A stretch of 64,000 bases of DNA from Lysobacter capsici (GTDB lineage Bacteria > Pseudomonadota > Gammaproteobacteria > Xanthomonadales > Xanthomonadaceae): the NCBI RefSeq assembly GCF_018732085.1, contig NZ_CP076103.1, positions 868,001 through 932,000 of the forward strand, in the 5' to 3' direction. The position numbers and the translations under genes are program-made. This document shows, piece after piece, positions 17,848 through 27,059 of this stretch. The notes beneath the pieces were generated by a model. The model saw nothing but the letters and a program-made list of their open reading frames with translations, was not told the origin of the DNA and did not search any database. Each line of letters starts with the position of its first letter. Within the stretch, counting starts at the first letter, position 1.

Positions 17848-18606
17848 TCAGGCGTGGGTGGTGTCGACGACACCGGCGGATGGTGCCTCGTCCATGGCGG
17901 TGCTCATCGGCGTGGGCGCGCGGACCAGGCTGGGCTCGGCGGTCAGGTCGGTGGCCATGCCGTCGACGATATGCACGTTGCGCTGCGCGCGCGCGGCCAG
18001 TTCCGGGTCGTGGGTGACCATGATGATGGTGGTGCCGGCGGCGTTGATCTCCTCCAGCAGTTCCATCACCCCGCGCGCCATCTGCGAATCGAGGTTGCCG
18101 GTCGGTTCGTCGGCGAGCAGCAGGCGCGGGGTGCCCGCCAGTGCGCGCGCGATCGCCGCGCGCTGCTGCTGGCCGCCGGACAGTTCGGCCGGGTAGTGCT
18201 TCATGCGCGAGCCAAGGCCGACCTGGGTCAGCGCCTGCTCGATGCGCTGCCTGCGCTCGGCCGCCGGCATGCGCCGGTAGCGCAGCGGCACGTCGCAGTT
18301 GTCGAACAAGTTGAGGTCGGGGATCAGGTTGAAGCTTTGGAAGATGAAGCCGATCTTCTGGTTGCGCAGGCGCGAGCGCGCATCGTCGGACAGGCCGCGC
18401 ACGTCTTCGCCGTCGAGCTTGTACTCGCCGCCGGTAAAGGTTTCCAGCAGGCCGGCGATGTTGAGGAAGGTGGTCTTGCCCGAACCCGAAGGCCCGGTCA
18501 CCGCGACGAATTCGCCGTCGCGCACATGCAGGTCCAGCGAGCGCAGCGCGTGGGTTTCGACGAGTTCGGTGCGGTAGACCTTGGTGACCTGGCGCATGTC
18601 GAGCAT
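17848..18606 (-). CDS. ABC transporter ATP-binding protein, MacB/LolD class
   Basis: This cytoplasmic ATPase (252 aa) energises the two adjacent permeases. All ABC motifs are intact: Walker A GPSGSGKTT, Q-loop FIFQSFNLIPDL, signature LSGGQQQRAAIARAL, Walker B RLLLADEPTGNLD, and the switch His in MVTHDPELA. The C-terminal tail after about residue 222 is proline- and threonine-rich and not conserved. AGGAA lies 11 bases before the ATG. It is separated from the upstream small gene by 203 bases containing a palindromic repeat, although all are probably on one transcript. Confidence 0.94.
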   Translation of the reverse strand: MLDMRQVTKVYRTELVETHALRSLDLHVRDGEFVAVTGPSGSGKTTFLNIAGLLETFTGGEYKLDGEDVRGLSDDARSRLRNQKIGFIFQSFNLIPDLNLFDNCDVPLRYRRMPAAERRQRIEQALTQVGLGSRMKHYPAELSGGQQQRAAIARALAGTPRLLLADEPTGNLDSQMARGVMELLEEINAAGTTIIMVTHDPELAARAQRNVHIVDGMATDLTAEPSLVRAPTPMSTAMDEAPSAGVVDTTHA

Positions 18607-18680
18607 GAGGGTGGGTTCCTTGAACTTGTAGTGGTGCGGGTAATGAGTGTTTTGGTTTTGTCGCGGCCGCTTTGCTTTTC

Positions 18681-18771
18681 GCTCGTCATTCCCGCGAAGG
18701 CGGGAATCCAGAGACTTCAGAGTCATACCTCGGTTAAGCCCTGGATTCCCGCCTTCGCGGGAATGACGAGC
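18681..18771. repeat. REP/BIME-like palindromic element, copy A
   Basis: A 91-bp element has outer arms (GCTCGTCATTCCCGCGAAGG and its complement at the right end) that are mutual reverse complements. Each arm is also a small hairpin, TTCCCGC-gaag-GCGGGAA. The asymmetric centre contains CCAGAGACTTCAGAG and TTAAGCCCTGGAT. It sits inside the ABC operon between the small gene and the ATPase gene. A second copy lies at 38811-38897 in opposite orientation. Confidence 0.85.
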
Positions 18772-18809
18772 TAAAGCAGAAGCGGGAACCGCAGGGTGTC
18801 GGTCACCCC

Positions 18810-19052
18810 TCAACGCACCACGAACATCGGCAGCGCGCAGGCCGCCAGGTAGCGTTGGATGCGCGGCGCGCGCCGCACCGCGGTTTCGGCATTGGCGCTG
18901 CGCGCGTCGCCGGCGTCGCGGACCTGATCGAAATCGATCAGCTGGTGCAGGCGCAGCGGCACCGCGTCGGCCAGTTCCTGCGAGCTCCACTGCGGGTTGA
19001 AAGCGTCGTTGCGGTCGGTGCGGGTGTCGGTGCTGTGGTTGGCTGCGTTCAT
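18810..19052 (-). CDS. Small hypothetical protein in the HlyD-ABC operon
   Basis: This is an 80-aa protein of unknown function. The ATG at 19052 has GGAG seven bases upstream; another in-frame ATG at 19058 overlaps the HlyD stop as ATGA. It is hydrophilic and polar for the first 65 residues, with FNPQWSSQELADAVPLRLHQ and LIDFDQVRDAGD, and ends in a short hydrophobic segment LAACALPMFVVR. There is no Sec signal and no double-glycine leader. Tight coupling to the HlyD gene argues it is real. It could be an operon-specific accessory factor or even cargo, but nothing proves either. Confidence 0.65.
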   Translation of the reverse strand: MNAANHSTDTRTDRNDAFNPQWSSQELADAVPLRLHQLIDFDQVRDAGDARSANAETAVRRAPRIQRYLAACALPMFVVR

Positions 19053-19054
19053 GA

Positions 19055-20338
19055 TCATTCTCCAGAGATACGGATGGTTTCGGCGTTGGCGAACTGGTCG
19101 CTGCCGGAGACGACGATGCGATCTCCCGGCTGCAGACCCTCGAGGATTTCCACGTTGCTCAGGCTGCTCACGCCGGTGCGGATCGCGCGCCGGGTGGCGA
19201 CGCCGTTGGCGACGACATAGGCGCTGGTGCCGCCGGACTGTTCCAGGAACGGGCCGCGCTCGACCATCAGCGCGTTGCGGCGGGTGTCGAGCACGATGCG
19301 CGCGCTCAGGCGCTGGCTCTGGCGCAGGCCCGGCGGCTGCTTGTCCTTGAAGCGCAGGCGGCTGACCACTTCGCCGTTGACCACTTCGGGCGAGACCGCG
19401 GAAATCTGCGCCGCGAACGGCTGGCCGTTGCCGCTGGTGATCTGCGCCGGGATGCCGATGGCCAGATCGCGGGCGAAGCTTTCGGGCACCTTGATCTCGA
19501 CTTCGAACACGCCCAGGTCGACCACGCTGAGCACCGGATCGTTGATCGCCACGTTGGCGCGCTGGGCGACCTGGACCTGCCCGACCTGGCCGTCGAACGG
19601 CGCGCGCAGGGTCAGCGCTTCGACCTGGCGCTGCGCTTCGACCGCGATCGCGCGCTGGCGATCGGCGAGCAGGCGCTTGTTGCGCGTGTCCAGGTTGGCG
19701 CTGCGGCCCTGGCGATCGATGTCGCCGCGGGCCTGGTTCAGGCCGATGTCGGCCTTCTTCAATTCGTCCTGCGCCTTGGCCACGTCGACCGCGGCCATCG
19801 CGCCGCCTTCGAAGGCGCGCTGATAGCGTTCCAGGTCGCGCTGCGCGGCGACGCGTTCGATCTGCGCCTGGTCGAGTTCCTTGCGCGCGGTGGAGCGCGC
19901 CAGTTCGCCGTCGAGTTCGGCGCGGCTGGCCTCGGCTTCCAGGCTGGCCAGGGTGGCCTGCTCCTGGGCGAGCTTGCTGCGCAACTCGGGGCTGTCGATC
20001 TCGGCCAGCACCTGGCCCTTCTTGACCACGTCGCCGGCGACGACCTTCAGATCGACCGAACCGCCGGCGATGGCGTACAGGACCGGGCTGTTGGCGGCGA
20101 TGACGCGGCCGTCGGCGGCGATGTCGCGGACCAGGTCGCCGCGGGTGACCTGGGCGATGCGCAGGCGGTCGGCGCCGATCGACTGGCTGCCCGCGCTCCA
20201 GCCCGACAGCAGCCACGCGCCCGCGCCAAGGGCGATCACGCCGGCGCCGGCGCCGAGCACCCAGCGCCGGCGATTGCGGCCCTGCACGGTGGCTTCGGCG
20301 ACGCGGTGATCTTGGGCGGCGGTGTCGCGGATGCTCAT
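19055..20338 (-). CDS. HlyD/MacA-type periplasmic adaptor (efflux RND-like subunit)
   Basis: This membrane-fusion protein (427 aa) links the ABC permeases to an outer-membrane channel. There is a cytoplasmic tail of about 28 residues, one membrane span (WVLGAGAGVIALGAGAWLLS), then the barrel-sandwich lipoyl half GDVVKKGQVLAEIDSPEL and a long coiled-coil (about 115-225). The second lipoyl half (TLRAPFDGQVGQVQV), a beta-barrel and a membrane-proximal domain ending GDRIVVSGSD follow. It is first in the operon, behind a sigma-54 promoter. The start codon has only a weak ribosome site. The outer-membrane partner is not encoded nearby. Confidence 0.92.
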   Translation of the reverse strand: MSIRDTAAQDHRVAEATVQGRNRRRWVLGAGAGVIALGAGAWLLSGWSAGSQSIGADRLRIAQVTRGDLVRDIAADGRVIAANSPVLYAIAGGSVDLKVVAGDVVKKGQVLAEIDSPELRSKLAQEQATLASLEAEASRAELDGELARSTARKELDQAQIERVAAQRDLERYQRAFEGGAMAAVDVAKAQDELKKADIGLNQARGDIDRQGRSANLDTRNKRLLADRQRAIAVEAQRQVEALTLRAPFDGQVGQVQVAQRANVAINDPVLSVVDLGVFEVEIKVPESFARDLAIGIPAQITSGNGQPFAAQISAVSPEVVNGEVVSRLRFKDKQPPGLRQSQRLSARIVLDTRRNALMVERGPFLEQSGGTSAYVVANGVATRRAIRTGVSSLSNVEILEGLQPGDRIVVSGSDQFANAETIRISGE

Positions 20339-20376
20339 GGACGGTGGACTCGACAGTGGGTGCTTGCCTATACCCA

Positions 20377-20392
20377 AGCACAACCCGTGCCA
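20377..20392 (-). promoter_or_regulatory. Sigma-54 (-24/-12) promoter of the HlyD-ABC operon
   Basis: Read on the minus strand the sequence is TGGCACGGGTTGTGCT. It matches the sigma-54 consensus TGGCACG-N4-TTGCW at every position but one (GTGC for TTGC), with the exact GG-to-GC spacing. It lies 39 bases before the HlyD start codon in the correct direction. Confidence 0.82.
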
Positions 20393-20417
20393 ACTTTAAG
20401 TTATTGATTTTCAAGGG

Positions 20418-20468
20418 CGGACACCGCCGTCCGGGTGTCCGTCCGGACGGACGCGATGTCCGCCGGAC
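20418..20468. promoter_or_regulatory. Nested GTCCG/CGGAC palindromes, probable enhancer (UAS)
   Basis: Three overlapping palindromes lie 25-90 bp upstream of the -24 element: CGGACACC-N8-GGTGTCCG (20418-20441), the perfect 16-mer GTCCGTCCGGACGGAC (20437-20452), and GTCCGCCGGAC (20458-20468). Repeated dyads upstream of a sigma-54 promoter are the expected binding array for an NtrC-family activator, most likely the one encoded at 11613-12971. They also lie 59 bp before glmS, so an effect on glmS is possible. Confidence 0.65.
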
Positions 20469-20526
20469 GTGCCGGCAACGAGGCCCGGATAGAATTGGGG
20501 TTCCCCCCTGTAGGAGCAGCCCCAGC

Positions 20527-22359
<1,833 letters not shown>

Positions 22360-22498
22360 CGCGGGCGCCGGTCGCGACTATCGGCGCTTCGAGCTGACCG
22401 ATAGTTGCGTCCAGCACCTCGGTGCGGGTGGGGGCCCGCACCGATGGCGCGTACAACACGTCGGCTCGTCCATTGCGTGCTCGACATGGTGCTCATGA

Positions 22499-22528
22499 CG
22501 AAAGGGCTCTTCGGAGCCCTTTCGTTTG
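22499..22528. terminator. Intrinsic terminator with UUCG loop after glmS
   Basis: CGAAAGGGCTC pairs perfectly with GAGCCCTTTCG around a TTCG tetraloop and is followed by TTTGATT. The arms also read AAAGG/CCTTT, so it may serve both glmS and the convergent epimerase gene. Between glmS and this stem there is a weaker dyad around ACTATCGG/CCGATAGT (about 22375-22407). Confidence 0.85.
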
Positions 22529-22585
22529 ATTGCCGCTGCGGTAAAAACACAGCGGCGTGCTGGCATGGCTGTTGCTGCTCAGCGA

Positions 22586-23452
22586 TCAGCCGGCGTAATA
22601 GCCCGGCTGATCGATATCGGCGAGCAGGCTGGGGCCTTGCGGGGTCCAATCCAGCGCTTCGCGGGTGTAGGCGCTCGATACCGACATGTCTGCGCCGGCC
22701 ATCATGGCGAACCAGCCGAAATGCTCGCGGTCGCGCGACTCCACGGGCAGGCCCAGGCGCTTGCCGATCGTTTCCGCGATCGCCTTGAACGCAACGGCTT
22801 CGTCGGCGACGGCGTGATAGACCGGCGAGGTCACGCCGCTCTCGAGCGCCAAGCGGTACACGCGCGCCGCATCATGGCGATACACGCCGGACCAGTGATT
22901 GCCGCCGTCGCCCAGGTACGCCGACACGCCGGTCTGTTTCGCCATGCGGACCAGAATCGGAACGAAGCCGTGATCGCCGAGGCCGTGCACCGATGGGGCG
23001 AGGCGAACGGTCGCGGCGCGCACGCCTTGTTCGGCCAGTGCGCGCGCGGCGCTCTCGGATTTTCTCGGCGAACCCGAGTTCGGCAGATCGGTTTCGTGCG
23101 CGCCGGGCGGCAGTCCCAGCAACCCCGAGGTCACCAGCAACGGCCGCGCCGACCCTTGCAGCGATGCGCCCAATGCCTCGATCACGCGCCGGTCCTGCTC
23201 GCAGTTTTCCGCGAAGCGGGAGAAGTCGTGATCGAACGCAGTGTGGACGACGGCGTCGGCCGCTTCCGCAGCGCGTTGCAAAACATCGATGTCGGCGAGC
23301 GTGCCTAGAACGGCATGAACTCCGCTCGCCGCGAGCGCGGCAGCCTTGTCTTGGCTGCGGACCAGGCCGGTCACCTGGTGTCCCGCGCCGATCAGTTCAT
23401 CGACCACCGCCGAGCCGACCCAGCCAGTGGCTCCGGTTACGAATACGTGCAT
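22586..23452 (-). CDS. NAD-dependent epimerase/dehydratase family (extended SDR)
   Basis: This predicted NAD(P)-binding oxidoreductase of the atypical/extended SDR type has 288 aa. The N-terminal Rossmann motif is VFVTGATGWVGSAVVDELI, followed by VVHTAFDHDF. The catalytic region is modified: after VTSGLLGLPP I see no clear YxxxK, so it may be a nucleotide-sensing or atypical reductase. The ATG at 23452 has GGAG six bases upstream. It lies 22 bases downstream of the O-methyltransferase gene, so the two form an operon that may be repressed by the divergent TetR regulator. The substrate is unknown. Confidence 0.85.
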   Translation of the reverse strand: MHVFVTGATGWVGSAVVDELIGAGHQVTGLVRSQDKAAALAASGVHAVLGTLADIDVLQRAAEAADAVVHTAFDHDFSRFAENCEQDRRVIEALGASLQGSARPLLVTSGLLGLPPGAHETDLPNSGSPRKSESAARALAEQGVRAATVRLAPSVHGLGDHGFVPILVRMAKQTGVSAYLGDGGNHWSGVYRHDAARVYRLALESGVTSPVYHAVADEAVAFKAIAETIGKRLGLPVESRDREHFGWFAMMAGADMSVSSAYTREALDWTPQGPSLLADIDQPGYYAG

Positions 23453-23474
23453 TGCGATCTCCAAAACGAAAGGA

Positions 23475-24131
23475 TCAGCCAAGCCGCATCGACAGCTCGA
23501 CGTCGTCGGCGAACGGAACCGACAGATAGCCGCTGCCGGGCGCGCGCACGCGCTGTAGGTAGTCCGGGCAATAGTCGGCGTTGTCGGCGACGATCATCGC
23601 GCCCGGCGCGAGATGCGGTTCGATCAGATCGAGGATGTCCGAGTACAGGGACTTGGCGCCATCGAGCAACAGCAGGTCGATCGACGGCGGCAGGTCGCGG
23701 CTCAGCGTTTGCAGCGCATCGCCCGCGCGAATCTCGATCAGGTCGCCCAGTGCGCTGGCGTCGAAATGCTCGCGCGCCTTGGCGACCTTGGACGGTTCGA
23801 ATTCGCTGGTGATCACGCGTCCGCCGCCGTTGTCGCGCAGCGCCGCGGCGAGGTGCAGGGTCGAGATGCCGAACGAGGTGCCGAACTCGACGATGGTCCT
23901 GGCGTGAGTGCTGCGCGCGAGCATGTACAGCAAGGCGCCGGTTTCGCGCGAGACCGGAAGCCACAGGTCTTTCAGGCGTCCGTACAAATCCAGGTATTCG
24001 GTCTTGCTGCGCATCAGGCGTTCGCGTTCGTCGCGCGAAATGCCGCTGAAGGCCGTGCTGGTCACGGCATCGGCCTGGTCGAACAACTGCGCCAGCAACG
24101 GCGCCAGAGGGGAAGCGGTCAATGTGGTCAT
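23475..24131 (-). CDS. Class I SAM-dependent O-methyltransferase
   Basis: This 218-aa methyltransferase is of the caffeoyl-CoA/catechol O-methyltransferase class. The SAM-binding strand and loop are IVEFGTSFGISTLHLA, with the acidic residue in ITSEFEPSKVAKAREH and the metal-site strand IDLLLLDGAKSLYSDIL followed by IVADNADY. Small aromatic hydroxyl groups are typical substrates in this family; the actual one is unknown. It is the first gene of a two-gene unit and divergent from a TetR regulator. Confidence 0.88.
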   Translation of the reverse strand: MTTLTASPLAPLLAQLFDQADAVTSTAFSGISRDERERLMRSKTEYLDLYGRLKDLWLPVSRETGALLYMLARSTHARTIVEFGTSFGISTLHLAAALRDNGGGRVITSEFEPSKVAKAREHFDASALGDLIEIRAGDALQTLSRDLPPSIDLLLLDGAKSLYSDILDLIEPHLAPGAMIVADNADYCPDYLQRVRAPGSGYLSVPFADDVELSMRLG

Positions 24132-24261
24132 GGGGGTTCTCGGATCGTGGCTGAGCGCCTTGCGACGCGTCTTGAAAAATGCGACTAATTCGTCGTGTTG
24201 ATAGAATACGATTGATCCATCTCATTCACTATTCGCATTTCAAAGCGAGCGTTCCAGCGCC

Positions 24262-24894
24262 ATGACCGAACGATCAACTCCCAGGATTTCCTCGCGAAAA
24301 CAGCCGAAACAGAGCCGCTCGGCTGGCCTGGTCGCGGCGGTGCTCGAAGCGGCGGCTCGCGTTTTGGCCGAGGAGGGCGCGGCCCGTTTCACCACCGCGC
24401 GGGTCGCCGAGCGCGCCGGCGTGAGCATCGGCTCGCTGTATCAATACTTCCCCAACAAGGCCGCGATCTTGTTCCGCCTGCAAACGGACGAATGGAAGCA
24501 GACCACCGACCTGCTGCGCCTGATTCTCGAGGATGCCGCGCAACCGCCGCTCGTGCGATTGCGCGCGCTGGTGCATGCCTTCGTGCGTTCGGAATGCGAC
24601 GAGGCGCAGATGCGCGGCGCGCTCAACGACGCCGCGCCGCTGTATCGCGATGCGCCCGAGGCGCATTCGGCGCGCGCCCGCGGCGAAAACACTTTTCAGA
24701 AATTCATGCGCGAAGTCTTGCCCGATACATCGTCGGCGAAGCGCAAGCTCGCCGCAGATCTGATCATCACCACGCTCAGCGCGGTCGGAAAGCAATTCTC
24801 GACCACCGCGCCGACGGCCGCGCAGATCAAGGTTTACTCGGATGCGATGGCGGACATGTTCTGCGCATACATCGCAACTGTTGCGCGGGACTGA
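24262..24894 (+). CDS. TetR/AcrR family transcriptional regulator
   Basis: This 210-aa repressor-type protein has a classic N-terminal TetR helix-turn-helix: AARFTTARVAERAGVSIGSLYQYFPNKAAIL (about residues 39-70). A variable helical ligand domain follows. It is divergent from the O-methyltransferase/epimerase pair. The 130-bp shared region is unusually A+T rich and contains an imperfect dyad (TTGAAAAATGCGA near 24171 and TCGCATTTCAA near 24233), a candidate operator. It likely represses itself and the neighbouring operon; the ligand is unknown. Confidence 0.92.
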   Translation: MTERSTPRISSRKQPKQSRSAGLVAAVLEAAARVLAEEGAARFTTARVAERAGVSIGSLYQYFPNKAAILFRLQTDEWKQTTDLLRLILEDAAQPPLVRLRALVHAFVRSECDEAQMRGALNDAAPLYRDAPEAHSARARGENTFQKFMREVLPDTSSAKRKLAADLIITTLSAVGKQFSTTAPTAAQIKVYSDAMADMFCAYIATVARD

Positions 24895-25296
24895 GGGTTC
24901 GGCCGGTCGATCCGGCGACCGGCAACCGGCGGACGCTCGCCGGCTCGCTGCGAGCGACAGTCGGACGACTGACGGCCCTGGCGGCTACTCGGCCATCGGC
25001 GACTGCAGCCGCAACCCGCCGCATAGGTGACGCCCATCGCGGATTGCGTTCGCTGCGGCGCGCGCGGCGGCTTTTGCCCGGTCGTTTCTGCAAAAATCCG
25101 CGCAGCGGCGGATGCGTGGTGATCACACCGCGATCGCGGCACCGGCGAATGCCCGGCGTGGTCGGCTCGTCTGGTTCGAATGTCGGCGTGTGCGATCGCG
25201 CCCGCCGAAACTGCATCGTCCGTCATCGCCGCCGAGCGCCTTCGCGTCGCTCGATCCGTCGCCTGTTCGTTCGAGTCACCCAGGAAGGAGTACGAA
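24895..25296 (+). other. Intergenic region before the accessory cluster
   Basis: These 402 bases contain short GC-rich dyads (for example GGTCGATCCGGCGACC near 24905) and no credible ORF or terminator. The end carries a strong ribosome site, AGGAAGGAG at 25282-25290. Frames open here but their translations are arginine-rich noise. A promoter for the downstream cluster should lie here, but no consensus boxes stand out. Confidence 0.5.
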
Positions 25297-26457
25297 ATGG
25301 AATTCGAGTCGACCCTGCTGCGATCGCGCACCTACACCGGCGTGCTCGCCGCGCTGCAGCAACAAGGCATCGACGGGCGCAGCCTGGCGACCTTGGAGCA
25401 GGCCGGTGCGCGCGACACCGGGCGCGTTCTCAGCCTGTTGCGTGACTTTCCCGGGCTCGCGGCGAACGGCTTGGTCGACGCGCCGCGGGTCAGCTTCGCC
25501 CTGAGCCGTTCGTTCGGCGGCGCCTACACGCGAATGAATGCCGCGCTGGCCGCGATCGAGCTGGAGCCGCGGCGCGACGACAGCCGATTCCGGCGCGGTG
25601 CGCGACCGCCGGCGAATTCGCCGTGGCAGATCGGCGAAGCGGTGCCGCTCGATGGCGACGACACCGCGGCGCCGGGCGTTGCGTATGCGCAGGTCAGCCA
25701 GATCGCGCCGCTGGACGTGCGCGCCGGCCTGCCGTGGCCGGTGCGCTACCAGGGCAACCGCGGCACCTGTGTCGCGTTCGCGGTGGCGGCCCTGGTCGAA
25801 CTGGAAGCTTGCCGTCGCGGTGAACGCCTCGATCTGTCGGAGCAGTTCCTGTACTGGGCGATCAAGACCCACGGCAACGACGGCCTGCCGAACCAGGACG
25901 GCACCTGGCTGCGGTTCGCGCTGGCGGTGCTCGCCTCGCACGGCATCGCCGAGGAGGCGTTGTGGGAGTACGAGCAGCGTTTCGATCCGGGCAACATCAG
26001 CCACGGCGGTCCCGGCCTGCCGTCCGCCGCGATGCTGGACGATGCATTGACCCGCTCGATCCGCGCCGGCGTGCATGTCGACGCGCCGGTCGCCGCGGCC
26101 GTCCCGGTCCTGGAGCTGTTGCAGCAGGGGCGGGCGGTGGCGGTCAGCCTGCCGGTGTTCGTCGACCCGATGGGCCGCGGCCGCAGCAACTGGGACGCCT
26201 CGATCGCGGTGAACCTGGGACAGGTGCTGGACCCGCCGCCGACCGCGGTCATGGACGGCGCGCACGCGGTCTGCCTGACCGGCTTCGCGGCCGACCCGGA
26301 CGAGCCGGCCGGCGGCTATTTCATCCTGCGCAACAGCTGGTCCGAGCGCTGGGGCGCCAACCTGCCGGCGCCTGGGGTCCACGGACCGGAGCCGGGCTAT
26401 GGACAGGTCTCGGCGAGCTATGTCGATCGCTATCTGTTGGAGTACGCTGCGCTCTAA
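25297..26457 (+). CDS. Papain-like (C1A) cysteine protease without signal peptide
   Basis: This predicted cysteine protease has 386 aa. The oxyanion Gln and nucleophile Cys are in YQGNRGTCVAFAVAALVE (Cys near residue 157), the catalytic His in MDGAHAVCLTGF, and the Asn in ILRNSWSERWG, so the triad is complete and in papain order. The first 110 residues form a helical, possibly inhibitory or adaptor region beginning ESTLLRSRTYTGVLAALQQQ. There is no signal peptide. The start at 25297 has AGGAAGGAG six bases upstream; an upstream in-frame ATG lacks support. It opens a long same-strand cluster and may process the large proteins encoded downstream, which is an inference from position. Confidence 0.9.
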   Translation: MEFESTLLRSRTYTGVLAALQQQGIDGRSLATLEQAGARDTGRVLSLLRDFPGLAANGLVDAPRVSFALSRSFGGAYTRMNAALAAIELEPRRDDSRFRRGARPPANSPWQIGEAVPLDGDDTAAPGVAYAQVSQIAPLDVRAGLPWPVRYQGNRGTCVAFAVAALVELEACRRGERLDLSEQFLYWAIKTHGNDGLPNQDGTWLRFALAVLASHGIAEEALWEYEQRFDPGNISHGGPGLPSAAMLDDALTRSIRAGVHVDAPVAAAVPVLELLQQGRAVAVSLPVFVDPMGRGRSNWDASIAVNLGQVLDPPPTAVMDGAHAVCLTGFAADPDEPAGGYFILRNSWSERWGANLPAPGVHGPEPGYGQVSASYVDRYLLEYAAL

Positions 26458-26501
26458 ACCCGGTTCAGCTTGTCATCTGCCTTGGGGGTAGGATAGGCCG
26501 C

Positions 26502-26819
26502 ATGAAAATCGTCAGCGACAGCCTGCTGCACACCACCTCCGACGACCTTGGGGTCAGGGTCGTCGACGAGGTGTTGCACGCACCGCCGGAGCTGGTCCGG
26601 TTGTTGAACCGGATCGGCATCAAGGACGCGGCTTACCTGCCGTCGGTGGTCGAAGACATGCCGAGTCTGTTCGTGCAGGAACTCGGCATCAGTCGCGGCA
26701 GCCTGCGTTCGATCCAGGAGGCGTTGTCGGACCAGCTCGAACAACTGACCGGGCCGATCCGCAACGATTTCGTGATGCCGCCGCTCGGGGCGATGATTCA
26801 CCGGGCGAAGAAAGTCTAG
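26502..26819 (+). CDS. Hypothetical 105-aa protein
   Basis: I do not recognise this protein. It begins MKIVSDSLLHTTSDDLGVRV and is mainly helical. The middle (ELVRLLNRIGIKDAAYLPSV) and FVQELGISRGSLRSIQEAL look like paired short helices with G-I turns, as in helix-hairpin-helix or SAM-like folds, but this is a weak impression. There is no signal peptide. An AGGA site precedes the ATG. It lies 44 bases after the protease gene on the same strand, so it is probably cotranscribed and may be a partner or inhibitor of that enzyme. Confidence 0.7.
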   Translation: MKIVSDSLLHTTSDDLGVRVVDEVLHAPPELVRLLNRIGIKDAAYLPSVVEDMPSLFVQELGISRGSLRSIQEALSDQLEQLTGPIRNDFVMPPLGAMIHRAKKV

Positions 26820-27059
26820 ACAAGGCCCGCTCCGGGTAACGCGTTCGGCTGGTGGGTTCGCCCGGTTCGAATGAAATCTCGCAACTGTCGTCGCCCTTCG
26901 CACGATGCAAGCCATCGATCGCGACTGCATCCACGGTGGTGTCGCGCGACCCGCCGACGCCAGCCGATTGCTTTCAACATCATTCACGCCGCGTATTCGC
27001 TTGATCGAATCGGCGCTGTACGATCCGTGCGCAAGGAACGAATCGGACTCGGAGCGCAC

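Noticed and set aside
18681..18771. Intrinsic terminator between the small gene and the ABC ATPase gene
   Set aside because: No T tract follows, the centre is conserved with the copy at 38811, and the genes on both sides belong to one functional unit. A dispersed repeat is a better explanation, though partial transcript attenuation is possible.
20344..20526. glmS ribozyme upstream of glmS
   Set aside because: The short leader contains the sigma-54 promoter and dyads and no ribozyme core; glmS ribozymes are essentially a Firmicutes feature.
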